Numbered from the stretch's first letter, positions 8,937 through 17,085 are shown. The stretch: DNA of 64,000 nucleotides from Streptomyces dioscori (GCF_003024195.1 NZ_KZ679040.1:711164-775163); one strand, 5' to 3'. Program-made: numbers and translations. The notes: generated from the letters alone by a model not told the origin.

Positions 8937-9224
8937 ATGAAAAAATCAGAGCAGGCCGATGCTCTTCATCCCCTCCGCGCGGTGCGGAAAAACACCACCG
9001 GATCCCCTGCGGTGGTGATGGGGCGGTACATCTTCACCCCTGCAGTCGCCTATTCCGCCCCCGGTGCCCGGGGCACTCTGCACGGGGACGGAAAACCGGT
9101 CGAGCTGTACGTAACCGAGCCACTGCTGGGTGAATTCCTGGAATGCCTGAGCAGGGCGCAGAACGATCTCGACCGGCGATGGGGCGCCCAGGAGCGGTCC
9201 AACGGGAATGTTGCCCGTGTCTGA
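8937..9224 (+). CDS. Hypothetical protein (unrecognised, small)
   Basis: This open frame of 95 codons has third positions that become GC-rich from ~9018 on. I do not recognise it. The C-terminal part (KPVELYVTEPLLGEFLECLSRAQNDLDRRW) reads as an amphipathic, plausible globular protein. A second start, ATG 9018, would give 68 aa beginning MGRYIFTPAVAY and may be the true one, since neither start has a strong ribosome-binding site. The bases before it (8810-8960) are unusually AT-rich and could be promoter. It lies 16 nt before the DUF2637 gene, so the two may form an operon. Confidence 0.45.
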   Translation: MKKSEQADALHPLRAVRKNTTGSPAVVMGRYIFTPAVAYSAPGARGTLHGDGKPVELYVTEPLLGEFLECLSRAQNDLDRRWGAQERSNGNVARV

Positions 9225-9240
9225 CCGGGGCGGGTATTCC

Positions 9241-10110
9241 ATGGACGACTACGCCGACTTCTTCGTGCCGTCCGACCATCCCGCCGCCCGGCGGGCCGGG
9301 GCCGGTGGCGGGCGGCACCGCGGGCCCGTCGAGACGCGCCACCCGGGATCCCCCACGGACCCCCTCGACTCGGCCTGGGACCCGGTCGAGGAGATGACCT
9401 ACCTCCTCCAGGACGCCGTGCAGGACGCGGCGCACGGGGCCGGGCCGGATGCCGTCGGGCCTGAGCGGGCCTGGACCGTGCCGCGGCCCCGCGGTGAGAG
9501 CGCGCCCCATGTCACCCTCACCGGCGATCCGATGGACAACCTGGCCACCATCACCGCCGAGCTGCCGGCCATCAGGTCCCACCCCGCCGGGCATCGGAAG
9601 GTACGAGTCCGCAAGGTGCGTTTCACCTGGCTGCAGACCGTCAGCTTCCTGATCGCCGCGCTGGCGGCCGTGGTCGTGTCCATGGTGAGCGTCTTCGGCG
9701 GGATGGTGTCCTACATCCCGCTGCGCCACGTCGCGTTCCTCACGCAGAGCGGTACGGCGGTGTGGTGGCCGCTGCTGGTGTACGGGCCGTGGACGGTGGC
9801 CTCGCTGTCCGTCCTGCGTGCGGCGCTGCACCAGCGGCGGGCCGCGCACTCCTGGGCCGTGGTCCTGCTGTTCTCCTCCGTCGCGATGGCACTGTGCGCG
9901 GCGCAGGCGGACCGGACGTTCACGGGTGTCGCGGCGGCGGTGCTGCCGGCTGTGGCCGCCCTCGCCTGTTTCCAGCAGCTCGTCCGGCAGATCACGATGA
10001 CCCGGCCGGCCCGGCAGAGCCTGCCGCGGCACCGGCTGTTCACGAGCACGGCGCCGCGGGCGGTACTGCCCGTGGCCGACCCGCCCGCGCCGGACGTGGC
10101 CGCGCGGTGA
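9241..10110 (+). CDS. DUF2637 domain-containing membrane protein
   Basis: This 289-aa protein has a ~115-residue polar, Asp/Pro/Gly-rich N-terminus, then about four membrane helices: LQTVSFLIAALAAVVVSMVS, VWWPLLVYGPWTVASLSVL, SWAVVLLFSSVAMALC and GVAAAVLPAVAALACF. A basic C-terminal tail follows. The helix pattern and the sequence before helix 1 (RVRKVRFTWLQ) match DUF2637, a family seen in Streptomyces chromosomal and SpdB-like plasmid-spread proteins. No enzymatic motif is visible. ATG 9241 follows a weak GGGGCGGG. It converges on the DUF397 gene with only 15 nt between stops. Confidence 0.7.
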   Translation: MDDYADFFVPSDHPAARRAGAGGGRHRGPVETRHPGSPTDPLDSAWDPVEEMTYLLQDAVQDAAHGAGPDAVGPERAWTVPRPRGESAPHVTLTGDPMDNLATITAELPAIRSHPAGHRKVRVRKVRFTWLQTVSFLIAALAAVVVSMVSVFGGMVSYIPLRHVAFLTQSGTAVWWPLLVYGPWTVASLSVLRAALHQRRAAHSWAVVLLFSSVAMALCAAQADRTFTGVAAAVLPAVAALACFQQLVRQITMTRPARQSLPRHRLFTSTAPRAVLPVADPPAPDVAAR

Positions 10111-10125
10111 GAGAGGGGTGGGGCG

Positions 10126-10479
10126 TCATGCCGCCACGGCGTCGATGAACTCCGTCCAGGCGCGGGGCCCGACGAGGAGGACGGGTCCCGCGAGAACTTT
10201 GCTGTCCCGGACAGGGACGATGCCGGGGACTCCGTCGGCTACCTCGACGCAGTCTTCGCCGCCGTCGCCTCCACTGTGGCTGCTTGCGCGCCAGCGGGCC
10301 GCGCCTATGAAGTCGTAGGCGACTTCGACGCAGCTGCCGCCGTTGCCGTCGCTGTGGCTGCTTGTTCGCCAGCGGGCGGCGCCGATGAAGTCATACGCGA
10401 CCTCGACGCATTCGCCGCCGTTGTCGTCGCTGTAGGTGCTCCTACGCCACTGGGCAAGGCTCAGGTCGTACTGCCGCAT
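10126..10479 (-). CDS. DUF397 protein with three tandem DUF397 motifs
   Basis: This 117-aa protein is about twice the usual length of a DUF397 protein (~60 aa). The motif W-R-x-S-x-x-S-x-x-x-G-G-x-C-V-E-V-A occurs three times: residues 9-34, 35-60 and 61-83, with period 26 aa. The last copy continues into the normal family ending (VRDSK...WTEFIDAV). DUF397 proteins are the small partners of XRE regulators of the whiJ type and are thought to modulate their DNA binding. Its ATG lies 19 nt inside the end of the XRE gene, so the pair is co-translated. Confidence 0.9.
   Translation of the reverse strand: MRQYDLSLAQWRRSTYSDDNGGECVEVAYDFIGAARWRTSSHSDGNGGSCVEVAYDFIGAARWRASSHSGGDGGEDCVEVADGVPGIVPVRDSKVLAGPVLLVGPRAWTEFIDAVAA
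10231..10455 (-). repeat. 78-bp tandem repeat inside the DUF397 gene
   Basis: Nearly three copies of a 78-bp unit encode the repeated 26-aa block (ends YDFIGA, then ARWRxSSHS). The first two boundaries are almost identical at DNA level, which points to recent duplication in frame. Confidence 0.85.
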
Positions 10480-11294
10480 CGTCTGTGGTCCTCCGCCGCC
10501 GACTCGATCAGGGCCAGGGACGCCTCCGCCGGCAGTGCGGCGGCCCTGAGCAGATCGTATGCCTCTTGCACGCGCTTAACCAGGGCGGGATCGTCCAGCA
10601 GATTCCCCGAATACACCGCCTCTGTATAGGCGGTTGGCGGCGCCTCCTCGAACTCCATGAGCTGCACCATCCGACCCATGAGGGGATACGCACCCACGGA
10701 GTACGGCAGCACCTGCACCAGCACTTGCCGCTGTCGCACCATCCGCGCGATGTGGTCGAGTTGCTTGGCCATCGTGGCCGCGTCGCCGACCGGAATCCTC
10801 AGCACGTGTTCATGCAGGATCACCCAATACACGGGCCTTGTAGCGTCGCCGAGAATCTGCGCTCGCTCCCTGCGAGCTGACGTCTTCTCCTCGATGTGCT
10901 CATCGGCGATGAGGGGGTTGCCCGCCAGCATCACGGCACGGGTGTAGGGCGCTGTCTGCAGCAGGCCCGGTACGAGGGTCGGCGCGAACGTGCAGATCTT
11001 TGTTGCTGTCCGCTCCAGCTCCACGACCTCCGTGAAGTAGTCCGCGTACCGTTTGTCGTCGATGAGCTTTCGCCATGTTCGCTCGAAAAAGCCATCGGTT
11101 TGTAGGACTTCGTCGATCCTCTGGGCGGCATCCAACTGTGGACGTCGAATTGCCTGTTCGAATTGCCCGATGTAGCCGCCCGACACAAAAACGCGATAAC
11201 CCAACTCCGCCTGCGTCAGGCCTGCCTCCTCCCGGTGTCTCTTCAGCTCTGTTCCGAAGAACTCCCAAGCCGCCTGCCGTGAACCATTGGCCAT
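10461..11294 (-). CDS. XRE-family regulator with DUF5753-type C-terminus (whiJ-like)
   Basis: This 277-aa protein has an N-terminal XRE helix-turn-helix (about residues 15-70: FGTELKRHREEAGLTQAELG, then GGYIGQFEQAIRRPQ). The ~190-residue C-terminal domain is typical of DUF397-linked regulators (FAPTLVPGLLQTAPYTRAVM; LHEHVLRIPVG; QLDHIARM; VLVQVLPYSVGAYPLMG). These proteins act with DUF397 partners in development and antibiotic control in Streptomyces. I chose ATG 11292-11294; the frame stays open further upstream but codon use there looks non-coding. Two small genes lie divergently, a standard whiJ-cluster layout. Confidence 0.88.
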   Translation of the reverse strand: MANGSRQAAWEFFGTELKRHREEAGLTQAELGYRVFVSGGYIGQFEQAIRRPQLDAAQRIDEVLQTDGFFERTWRKLIDDKRYADYFTEVVELERTATKICTFAPTLVPGLLQTAPYTRAVMLAGNPLIADEHIEEKTSARRERAQILGDATRPVYWVILHEHVLRIPVGDAATMAKQLDHIARMVRQRQVLVQVLPYSVGAYPLMGRMVQLMEFEEAPPTAYTEAVYSGNLLDDPALVKRVQEAYDLLRAAALPAEASLALIESAAEDHRRCGSTT

Positions 11295-11410
11295 GGAAAA
11301 CCCCCTGTACTGCACCGTCGTTGCTGAGCCTAGAGGTCTTCCAAAGACTAAGCCGTGGGCGTCATCGTGGAGACGGAAAGAGTAGAACCCGAAAAGGAAG
11401 GGGAACACCC

Positions 11411-11638
11411 GTGAGGTCTGCCCGCCAGGCACCCGACGCACAGCACTCGACGGCCTGCGTCGAACAAGCGGAGGAAACGGTGAAGGAATTGCGCGAAGCA
11501 CTCGCAACCGCAGGAATTAAGTTGCCGACACTCCGGATCGACCCGGCAACCTTGGCGCGGGAGTCACCGTGCCCCCTCGTGGAACTGGGCCGGTGTTCCG
11601 TCGAGACGGCGGCCCGGCTCGCGGCGGTGCTCCGGTGA
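11411..11638 (+). CDS. Small hypothetical protein of the whiJ-type cluster
   Basis: This 75-aa protein starts at GTG 11411 with GGAAGGGG about 6 nt upstream. An N-terminal helix (VEQAEETVKELREALATAGIKLP) precedes DPATLARESPCPLVELGRCS, and a final helix follows (ETAARLAAVLR). Proteins of this pattern are common beside XRE/DUF397 pairs in Streptomyces. No catalytic motif is seen. It overlaps the next gene by GTGA. Function is unknown; a toxin/antitoxin-like or regulatory partner role is only a guess. Confidence 0.7.
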   Translation: MRSARQAPDAQHSTACVEQAEETVKELREALATAGIKLPTLRIDPATLARESPCPLVELGRCSVETAARLAAVLR

Positions 11639-11850
11639 AGCCGGTCGTCGGGACGTACGTCGTCGACACGAGAAGCGGCCGGGTGGGCAGGGTGATGGGC
11701 CACGAGGGTCCGTACCTGCAACTGCGCCCCTACGGCGGCGGCCGGGAATGGGACTGCGCACCGGACACCGCCCGGGGAGCCACCATGGCGGAACGGCTCA
11801 GCGCCGCGACCGCCTACGCCAACGCACGCAGCCGCGGCGAGGTCCCTTGA
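11635..11850 (+). CDS. Small hypothetical protein, KOW/SH3-like fold likely
   Basis: This 71-aa protein starts at GTG 11635, which overlaps the preceding stop. The first half (VVGTYVVDTRSGRVGRVMGH, then GPYLQLRPYGGGREWDC) has the alternating strand/Gly pattern of a small SH3-like barrel; the second half is helical (AERLSAATAYANARS). It is commonly found with the preceding gene next to XRE/DUF397 loci. No function can be named. Confidence 0.68.
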   Translation: MKPVVGTYVVDTRSGRVGRVMGHEGPYLQLRPYGGGREWDCAPDTARGATMAERLSAATAYANARSRGEVP

Positions 11851-11896
11851 AAGGACCCCGGCCACACCCGCCGCCCGCGTACGCGAGAATGGGGCC

Positions 11897-12649
11897 ATGA
11901 GCCTGTTCCGCGACGACGGCATCGTGCTGCGCACCCAGAAGCTGGGTGAGGCGGACCGGATCATCACGTTGCTCACGCGCGGTCACGGACGCGTACGGGC
12001 CGTGGCCCGCGGGGTGCGCCGGACCAAGTCGAAGTTCGGGGCCAGGCTCGAACCCTTCTCCCACGTCGACGTGCAGTTCTTCGCGCGGGGGAGCGAGCTG
12101 ATCGGCCGCGGGCTGCCGCTGTGCACGCAGAGCGAGACGATCTCTCCGTACGGCGGCGGGATCGTCACCGACTACGCCCGGTACACCGCCGGGACGGCCA
12201 TGCTGGAGACGGCGGAGCGGTTCACGGACCACGAGGGCGAGCCCGCCGTCCAGCAGTACCTGCTGCTCGTGGGCGGGCTGCGCACCCTCGCGCAGGGCGA
12301 ACACGAGCCGCACCTCATCCTCGACGCGTTCCTGCTGCGCTCCCTCGCCGTGAACGGGTACGCGCCCAGTTTCAGCGACTGCGCGAAATGCGGCATGCCC
12401 GGACCGAATCGCTTCTTCTCGGTCGCCGCGGGAGGTTCCGTCTGCGTCGACTGCCGGGTGCCCGGCAGCGTCGTACCCTCGGCGGGGGCCCTCGAACTGC
12501 TCGGCGCGCTGCTGACCGGCGACTGGGCACACGCCGACGCGTGCGAACCGCGGTACGTCAGGGAGGGCAGCGGCCTGGTGTCGGCCTACCTGCACTGGCA
12601 CCTGGAGCGCGGCCTGCGGTCCCTGCGGTACGTCGAGAAAAGCACCTGA
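11897..12649 (+). CDS. recO: DNA repair protein RecO
   Basis: This 250-aa protein has the usual RecO length. It has an N-terminal OB fold (FRDDGIVLRTQKLGEADRIITLLTRGHG, then VARGVRRTKSKFGARLEPF) and a helical C-terminus. A four-Cys zinc module is visible (CAKCG ... CVDC). RecO loads RecA onto SSB-coated DNA with RecR in recombinational repair. ATG 11897 follows the 46-nt gap after the small genes. It is followed 59 nt later by uppS, the conserved Streptomyces order. Confidence 0.95.
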   Translation: MSLFRDDGIVLRTQKLGEADRIITLLTRGHGRVRAVARGVRRTKSKFGARLEPFSHVDVQFFARGSELIGRGLPLCTQSETISPYGGGIVTDYARYTAGTAMLETAERFTDHEGEPAVQQYLLLVGGLRTLAQGEHEPHLILDAFLLRSLAVNGYAPSFSDCAKCGMPGPNRFFSVAAGGSVCVDCRVPGSVVPSAGALELLGALLTGDWAHADACEPRYVREGSGLVSAYLHWHLERGLRSLRYVEKST

Positions 12650-12708
12650 GCGACAACCGGCTGTACTTGTTGTACTTGCCGTACGAGATCTGAGGAGACG
12701 AGAAGCAG

Positions 12709-13560
12709 ATGGTGGTACGCGGGATCCTGGGGCGCCAGCGCCGCGAGTACAAGACGCCGGAACCGCACCCGTCCGGTGCCCGCGCGCCCAAACTCCCCGG
12801 CGAGCTGATCCCGAACCACGTGGCGTGCGTGATGGACGGGAACGGGCGCTGGGCCAAGGAGCGCGGGCTGCCGCGCACGGAGGGGCACCGGGTGGGTGAG
12901 GGCGTCGTCATGGACGTCCTCAAGGGGTGCCTTGAGCTGGGCGTCAAGAACCTCTCCCTGTACGCCTTCTCCACGGAGAACTGGAAGCGGTCGCCCGAAG
13001 AGGTCCGCTTCCTGATGAACTTCAACAAGGACGTCATCCGGCGCCGGCGCGACGAGATGAACGACCTCGGGATCCGGATCCGGTGGGTCGGGCGGATGCC
13101 GAAGCTGTGGAAGTCCGTCGTGCAGGAGCTGCAGGTCGCGCAGGAGCAGACGCAGGACAACGATGCGATGACCTTGTATTTCTGCGTGAATTACGGGGGC
13201 AGGGCGGAGCTGGCCGACGCGGCGAAGGCGATGGCGCTGGATGTCGCCGCCGGGAAGCTCGACCCCGACAAGGTCAGTGAGAAGACGATCCAGAAGTACC
13301 TGTACTACCCGGACATGCCTGACGTTGACCTGTTCCTCCGCCCCAGCGGCGAGCAGCGGACGTCCAACTACCTGATCTGGCAGTCCAGTTACGCGGAGAT
13401 GGTCTTCCAGGACGTGCTGTGGCCGGACTTCGATCGGCGTGACATGTGGCGGGCGTGCGTGGAGTACGCGTCGCGGGACCGTCGATTCGGGGGTGCGGTC
13501 CCGAACGAGGACCTGCTCGCCATGGAAGCGGACATGAGGGGCCGCCCGGACCCCAGCTGA
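12709..13560 (+). CDS. uppS: Isoprenyl transferase (undecaprenyl/polyprenyl diphosphate synthase)
   Basis: This 283-aa cis-prenyltransferase makes the polyprenyl diphosphate carrier lipid for cell-wall synthesis. The signature is the VMDGNGRWAKERGL block with catalytic Asp43. Further conserved blocks are LYAFSTENWKRSPEEV, the NYGGRAEL strand, and the C-terminal DLFLRPSGEQRTSNYLIWQ and the WPDF region. The ~35-residue N-terminal extension is usual in actinobacteria. ATG 12709 follows GAGGAGACGAGAAGCAG. Chain length (C50 or C55) cannot be told from sequence. Confidence 0.94.
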   Translation: MVVRGILGRQRREYKTPEPHPSGARAPKLPGELIPNHVACVMDGNGRWAKERGLPRTEGHRVGEGVVMDVLKGCLELGVKNLSLYAFSTENWKRSPEEVRFLMNFNKDVIRRRRDEMNDLGIRIRWVGRMPKLWKSVVQELQVAQEQTQDNDAMTLYFCVNYGGRAELADAAKAMALDVAAGKLDPDKVSEKTIQKYLYYPDMPDVDLFLRPSGEQRTSNYLIWQSSYAEMVFQDVLWPDFDRRDMWRACVEYASRDRRFGGAVPNEDLLAMEADMRGRPDPS

Positions 13561-13636
13561 CGTCAAGGATTGCGCAGTTCCCCGCGCCCCTGAACAACCC
13601 GGCCGACTTTCGGCTGCAGGCCGGTGGGGGTCACCC

Positions 13637-13684
13637 GCGCAGTTCCCCGCGCCCCTAGGCACCTAGGGGCGCGGGGAACTGCGC
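13637..13684. terminator. Perfect 23-bp hairpin, convergent uppS/zur terminator
   Basis: Arms 13637-13659 and 13662-13684 are perfectly complementary with a 2-nt spacer (CA). Each arm is one copy of the dispersed element (GCGCAGTTCCCCGCGCCCC), so two copies in head-to-head orientation create the hairpin. It sits between the uppS and zur stops, so it may end both transcripts. Confidence 0.7.
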
Positions 13685-13693
13685 AATCGTTGG

Positions 13694-13778
13694 CCCCAGC
13701 CCCCACCGGGCCCCAGCCCCCACCGGGCCCCAGCCCCCACCGGGCCCCAGCCCCCACCGGGCCCCAGCCCCCACCGGG
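13694..13778. repeat. Five perfect tandem copies of a 17-bp unit
   Basis: The unit CCCCAGCCCCCACCGGG is repeated five times without change (13694-13710 through 13762-13778). It extends the flank of the dispersed palindromic element and lies in the uppS-zur intergenic gap just before the zur stop. Confidence 0.95.
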
Positions 13779-13804
13779 CCGCAGCCGGGAGCGTGGGCTG
13801 GGGT

Positions 13805-14227
13805 TCAGACTCCCTGGCCGCGCGCAGCGCAGTCCGCGCAGGTGCCGAAGATCTCCACCGTGTGGGCCACGTTCACGTAGCCGTGTTCCGAGGCGATCGC
13901 CTCGGCCCATTTCTCCACCGCCGGTCCTTCGACCTCCACGGCCTTGCCGCACACCCGGCACACCAGGTGATGGTGATGGTCCCCGCTCGCGCAGCGGCGG
14001 TACACCGACTCACCGTCGGACGTGCGCAGCACGTCGACTTCCCCCGCGTCCGCGAGCGACTGCAGCGTGCGGTACACCGTGGTGAGCCCTACGGAGTCGC
14101 CCTTGTGCTTGAGCATGTCGTGCAGGTCCTGCGCACTACGGAACTCGTCCACCTCGTCGAGCGCCGCCGCCACGGCGGCACGCTGCCGGGTGGAACGGCC
14201 CCGAACGGGCGGTCCAGCGGTCGTCAC
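13805..14227 (-). CDS. zur: Zinc uptake regulator Zur (Fur family)
   Basis: This 140-aa Fur-family repressor has a winged helix (about 15-80: TRQRAAVAAALDEVDEFRSAQDLH, then VGLTTVYRTLQSLADAGEVDV) and a dimerisation domain. The latter has the metal-binding HHHHLVCRVCG motif and a second CxxC (GTCADC). Zur binds DNA with zinc and shuts off zinc importers. GTG 14225-14227 is chosen, with GGAGGC a few nt upstream. It is the last gene after znuB, and the two Zur-box-like sites upstream of znuA fit autoregulation of the locus. Confidence 0.93.
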   Translation of the reverse strand: MTTAGPPVRGRSTRQRAAVAAALDEVDEFRSAQDLHDMLKHKGDSVGLTTVYRTLQSLADAGEVDVLRTSDGESVYRRCASGDHHHHLVCRVCGKAVEVEGPAVEKWAEAIASEHGYVNVAHTVEIFGTCADCAARGQGV

Positions 14228-14286
14228 CGTTGCCTCCAAACGTCTGCGGCTTGCCGGGCCATTGTGCCAGCCCGAGCTGGGCGCGG

Positions 14287-15219
14287 TCAGACGCCGACCT
14301 TCCCGGTCGGTGTGCGCGTGCCGGGAATGGCGCACTCCGCCGGGTCCCCGGCTTCCCGCGCCGCGACCAGCGCGGCGGCCCGCGCACGCCGCCTGGCCAG
14401 CGGCGTAGCCGCCACGGTGAGCAGCATGAACGCCCCGATGGTCAGCAGCACGATCGTCGCGCCGGGCGGTACGTCCTGGTAGTACGAGGTCACCGTGCCG
14501 CCGATCGTCACGCTGACGCCGATCGCCACGGAGATCGCGAACGTGGCGGCGAAACTCCGGCTGAGCTGCTGCGCGGCGGCCACCGGGACCACCATCAGCG
14601 CGGAGACCAGGAGCAGGCCGACGACCCGCATGGCGACGGTGACGGTGACGGCGGCGGTGATCGCCGTGAGGAGGTTCAGGGCGCGCACGGGCAGCCCCGT
14701 CACCCGCGCGAACTCCTCGTCCTGGCTCACCGCGAACAGCTGGCGGCGCAGACCGATCGTGACGAGGACGACGAAGGCGGCCAGCAGGCAGATCGCCGTC
14801 ACGTCCGACTCGGACACCGTCGAGAGCGAGCCGAAGAGGTACGAGGTCAGGTTGGCGTTGGAGCCACCGGGGGCGAGGTTGATGAACATCACGCCGCCCG
14901 CCATGCCCCCGTAGAAGAGCATCGCCAGTGCGATGTCGCCGCGCGTCCTCCCGTACCAGCGGATCAGTTCCATCAGGACCGCGCCGACCACGGAGACGGC
15001 CGTCGCCATCCACACCGGGGACCAGGAGAGCAGGAAGCCGAGGCCGACGCCCGTCATCGCGACATGGCCGATGCCGTCACCCAGCAGGGCCTGGCGGCGC
15101 TGGACGAGGTAGATGCCGACCGCGGGCGCGGTGATGCCGACGAGGACGGCCGCGAGCAGGGCCCGCTGCATGAAGGCGTAATCGAGGATCTCGATGTTCA
15201 GGGCGAGGTTCGTGGCCAT
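14287..15219 (-). CDS. znuB: Zinc ABC transporter permease ZnuB
   Basis: This 310-aa ABC-3 family permease has about nine hydrophobic helices. Conserved ABC-3 pieces include LVQRRQALLGDGIGHVAMTGVGLG near the N-terminus and the coupling region near TGLPVRALNLLTAITAAVTV. The ATG overlaps the end of znuC (TGATG). It forms the inner-membrane channel with ZnuC. The C-terminus ends in a basic, Ala-rich cytoplasmic tail. Confidence 0.92.
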   Translation of the reverse strand: MATNLALNIEILDYAFMQRALLAAVLVGITAPAVGIYLVQRRQALLGDGIGHVAMTGVGLGFLLSWSPVWMATAVSVVGAVLMELIRWYGRTRGDIALAMLFYGGMAGGVMFINLAPGGSNANLTSYLFGSLSTVSESDVTAICLLAAFVVLVTIGLRRQLFAVSQDEEFARVTGLPVRALNLLTAITAAVTVTVAMRVVGLLLVSALMVVPVAAAQQLSRSFAATFAISVAIGVSVTIGGTVTSYYQDVPPGATIVLLTIGAFMLLTVAATPLARRRARAAALVAAREAGDPAECAIPGTRTPTGKVGV

Positions 15220-16031
15220 CAGCTCAGCAGTCCCGTCCGGATCGGTTCGGCGTCGTGGGCCGCGTGGGGGTGTACGTGGTCGTGGCCGGGCAGCGCGTGC
15301 TGGCCGAGCGCCCGCGGGGGCGGGCCGTCGTGCAGCACGCAGCCGTCGCGCAGGACGACCGCGCGGTCGATGAGCGGCTCCAGCGGGCCCAGCTCGTGCA
15401 GCACGAGGAGGACGGACGTGCCGGCCGCGACCTGCTCCCGCAGGGTCGCCGCGAGGACCTCCTGGCTCGCCAGGTCGACGCCCGCCATCGGCTCGTCCAT
15501 GATCAGCAGTTCCGGTACGGAGGCCAGCGCGCGGGCGATCAGTACGCGCTGGTGCTGGCCGCCGGAGAGGGCGTCCACGGAGTCCTTGGCGCGGTCGGCG
15601 AGGCCCACCAGCTCCAGGGCGTGCCGTACGGCCTCGCGGTCCGCCTTGCGCAGGACGCCGAAGCGGGCGCGGGACAGCCGCCCGGAGGACACCACCTCGG
15701 TCACCGTGGCGGGCACTCCGCCGGCGGCTGTCGTGCGCTGCGGCACGTATCCCACGCGAGCCCAGTCGCGGAAGCGGCGCCGGGGCGTGCCGAACAGCTC
15801 GATCTCGCCGCCGCTGAGCGGTACTTGGCCGATGATCGTGCGGATGGCGGTCGACTTGCCGGAGCCGTTGGCGCCGAGCAGCGCGACGACCTCACCGCGG
15901 TTCACGGTGAGGTCGATGCCGCGCAGGACGGGGCGTGAGCCGAGTTCGGCCGTCACACCGCGCAGGGAGATGACAGGCGGGTGCGGTGTGACGGTCGAGG
16001 TGTCGGTCGGTGTGTCGGACCCGTTCGTCAT
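15219..16031 (-). CDS. znuC: Zinc ABC transporter ATP-binding protein ZnuC
   Basis: This 270-aa ATPase has Walker A GANGSGKST, signature LSGGQHQRV, Walker B LLIMDEPMAGVD and switch His in LVLHELG. A His-rich C-terminal tail (HALPGHDHVHPHAAHDAEP) may bind metal. It sits between znuA and znuB; 61 nt separate it from the znuA stop. Context (Zur, ZnuA) fixes zinc rather than manganese as the likely substrate. Confidence 0.92.
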   Translation of the reverse strand: MTNGSDTPTDTSTVTPHPPVISLRGVTAELGSRPVLRGIDLTVNRGEVVALLGANGSGKSTAIRTIIGQVPLSGGEIELFGTPRRRFRDWARVGYVPQRTTAAGGVPATVTEVVSSGRLSRARFGVLRKADREAVRHALELVGLADRAKDSVDALSGGQHQRVLIARALASVPELLIMDEPMAGVDLASQEVLAATLREQVAAGTSVLLVLHELGPLEPLIDRAVVLRDGCVLHDGPPPRALGQHALPGHDHVHPHAAHDAEPIRTGLLS

Positions 16032-16093
16032 GCCGACGTCCTCCGGAGGCTGATCGGGATGATCGTGCTGCTCATGATGCTGTCATTTCACGG

Positions 16094-17080
16094 TCACTTC
16101 GCTCCCAGGGCCGTCTGCAGCGCCTTGAGGTTGGCGTCCATGACCTGGATGTAGTCGTCGCCCCTGGACTTCTCGGTGATGCCCTCGATCGGGTCGAGCA
16201 CATCGGTCCTGAGGTCCGCGTCCGCGGCGATGGTCTTGGCGGTCTTGTCGCTGACGAGCGTCTCGTAGAACACGGTGGAGACGCCGTCGGCCTTCGCCAT
16301 CTTCTCAAGGTCCTTGACGCGGTTGGCGCTGGGCTCGCTCTCCGGGTCCAGGCCGTTGATGGCCTCCTCGGTGAGGCCGTAGCGCTCGGCGAGGTAGCCG
16401 AAGGCCGCGTGGGTGGTGATGAAGACCTTGGTCTTGGTGTTCCTGAGGCCGTCCTCGAAGCGGGTGTCGAGCCCGTCCAGCTTCTTCACCAGGGCCGCGG
16501 TGTTCTTCTTGTACGTGGCCGCGTTGTCCGGGTCGGCCTTCTCGAAGGCCTTGCCCACACCCTCGGCGACCTCGGCGTACTTCACGGGGTCGAGCCAGAT
16601 GTGCGGGTCGAGGCCGGAGCCTTCCTCGTCCTCGTGGCCGTGCTCGTCCTCTTCGTCGTGCTCGGCCGCGTGGCCGCCGACCTCGGTGCCGTGCTTCTCC
16701 AGGTCGGTGAGGGTGGCCGCGTCGACCTTCGCCTTCACCTCGGACTGGCCTATCGCCTCGTCGACGGAGGGCTGGAGGCCCTTCAGGTAGAGAGCCACGT
16801 CCGACTCCTGGAGCTGCGCGGTCTGCTTGGCGCTGATCTCCAGGTCGTGCGGCTCCTGACCGGGCTCGGTCAGGGTGCTCACGCTGACGTGGCTCCCGCC
16901 TATCTCCTCGGCGAGGAACTGCAGCGGGTAGAACGACGCCACGACGTCGAGCTTGCCGCCTTCGCCGTCGGCCGCGCTGGAGTCGGACGAGCAGGCGGAG
17001 AGGGAGCCGAGGGCGAGGGCGGTGGCCGTCGCGATCACACCGGCGGATATGTGGCGTCGTCGTACGTTCATGACAGTCAT
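16094..17080 (-). CDS. znuA: Zinc-binding lipoprotein ZnuA
   Basis: This 328-aa cluster A-I substrate-binding protein has a signal peptide and lipobox LSAC. The His/Glu/Asp-rich loop (HAAEHDEEDEHGHEDEE) typical of zinc rather than manganese binders is present. Conserved metal-site segments are SFYPLQFLAEEIGG, LDPHIWLDP and TTHAAFGYLAERYGL. Two starts are possible: ATG 17078-17080 or ATG 17069-17071 (MNVRRRH). The second would leave the Zur-box-like site at 17071-17085 in the leader and may be the real one. Expression should be zinc-repressed. Confidence 0.93.
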   Translation of the reverse strand: MTVMNVRRRHISAGVIATATALALGSLSACSSDSSAADGEGGKLDVVASFYPLQFLAEEIGGSHVSVSTLTEPGQEPHDLEISAKQTAQLQESDVALYLKGLQPSVDEAIGQSEVKAKVDAATLTDLEKHGTEVGGHAAEHDEEDEHGHEDEEGSGLDPHIWLDPVKYAEVAEGVGKAFEKADPDNAATYKKNTAALVKKLDGLDTRFEDGLRNTKTKVFITTHAAFGYLAERYGLTEEAINGLDPESEPSANRVKDLEKMAKADGVSTVFYETLVSDKTAKTIAADADLRTDVLDPIEGITEKSRGDDYIQVMDANLKALQTALGAK

Positions 17081-17085
17081 TTTCA
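17071..17085. promoter_or_regulatory. Zur-box-like site at the znuA start
   Basis: TGACAGTCATTTTCA fits the 7-1-7 palindrome known for Streptomyces Zur boxes (TGAAAAT-N-ATTTTCA-like). It overlaps the first candidate ATG of znuA, so Zur binding would block transcription or initiation directly. Confidence 0.6.

Noticed and set aside
8834-9133. 99-codon frame overlapping the small unknown gene
   Set aside because: Poor codon bias in its first half, and it ends as Arg/Gly-rich out-of-frame sequence of the neighbouring gene.
13694-13778. Possible CRISPR or repeat-toxin locus
   Set aside because: The 17-bp units abut with no spacers, and they match the flank of the dispersed element.
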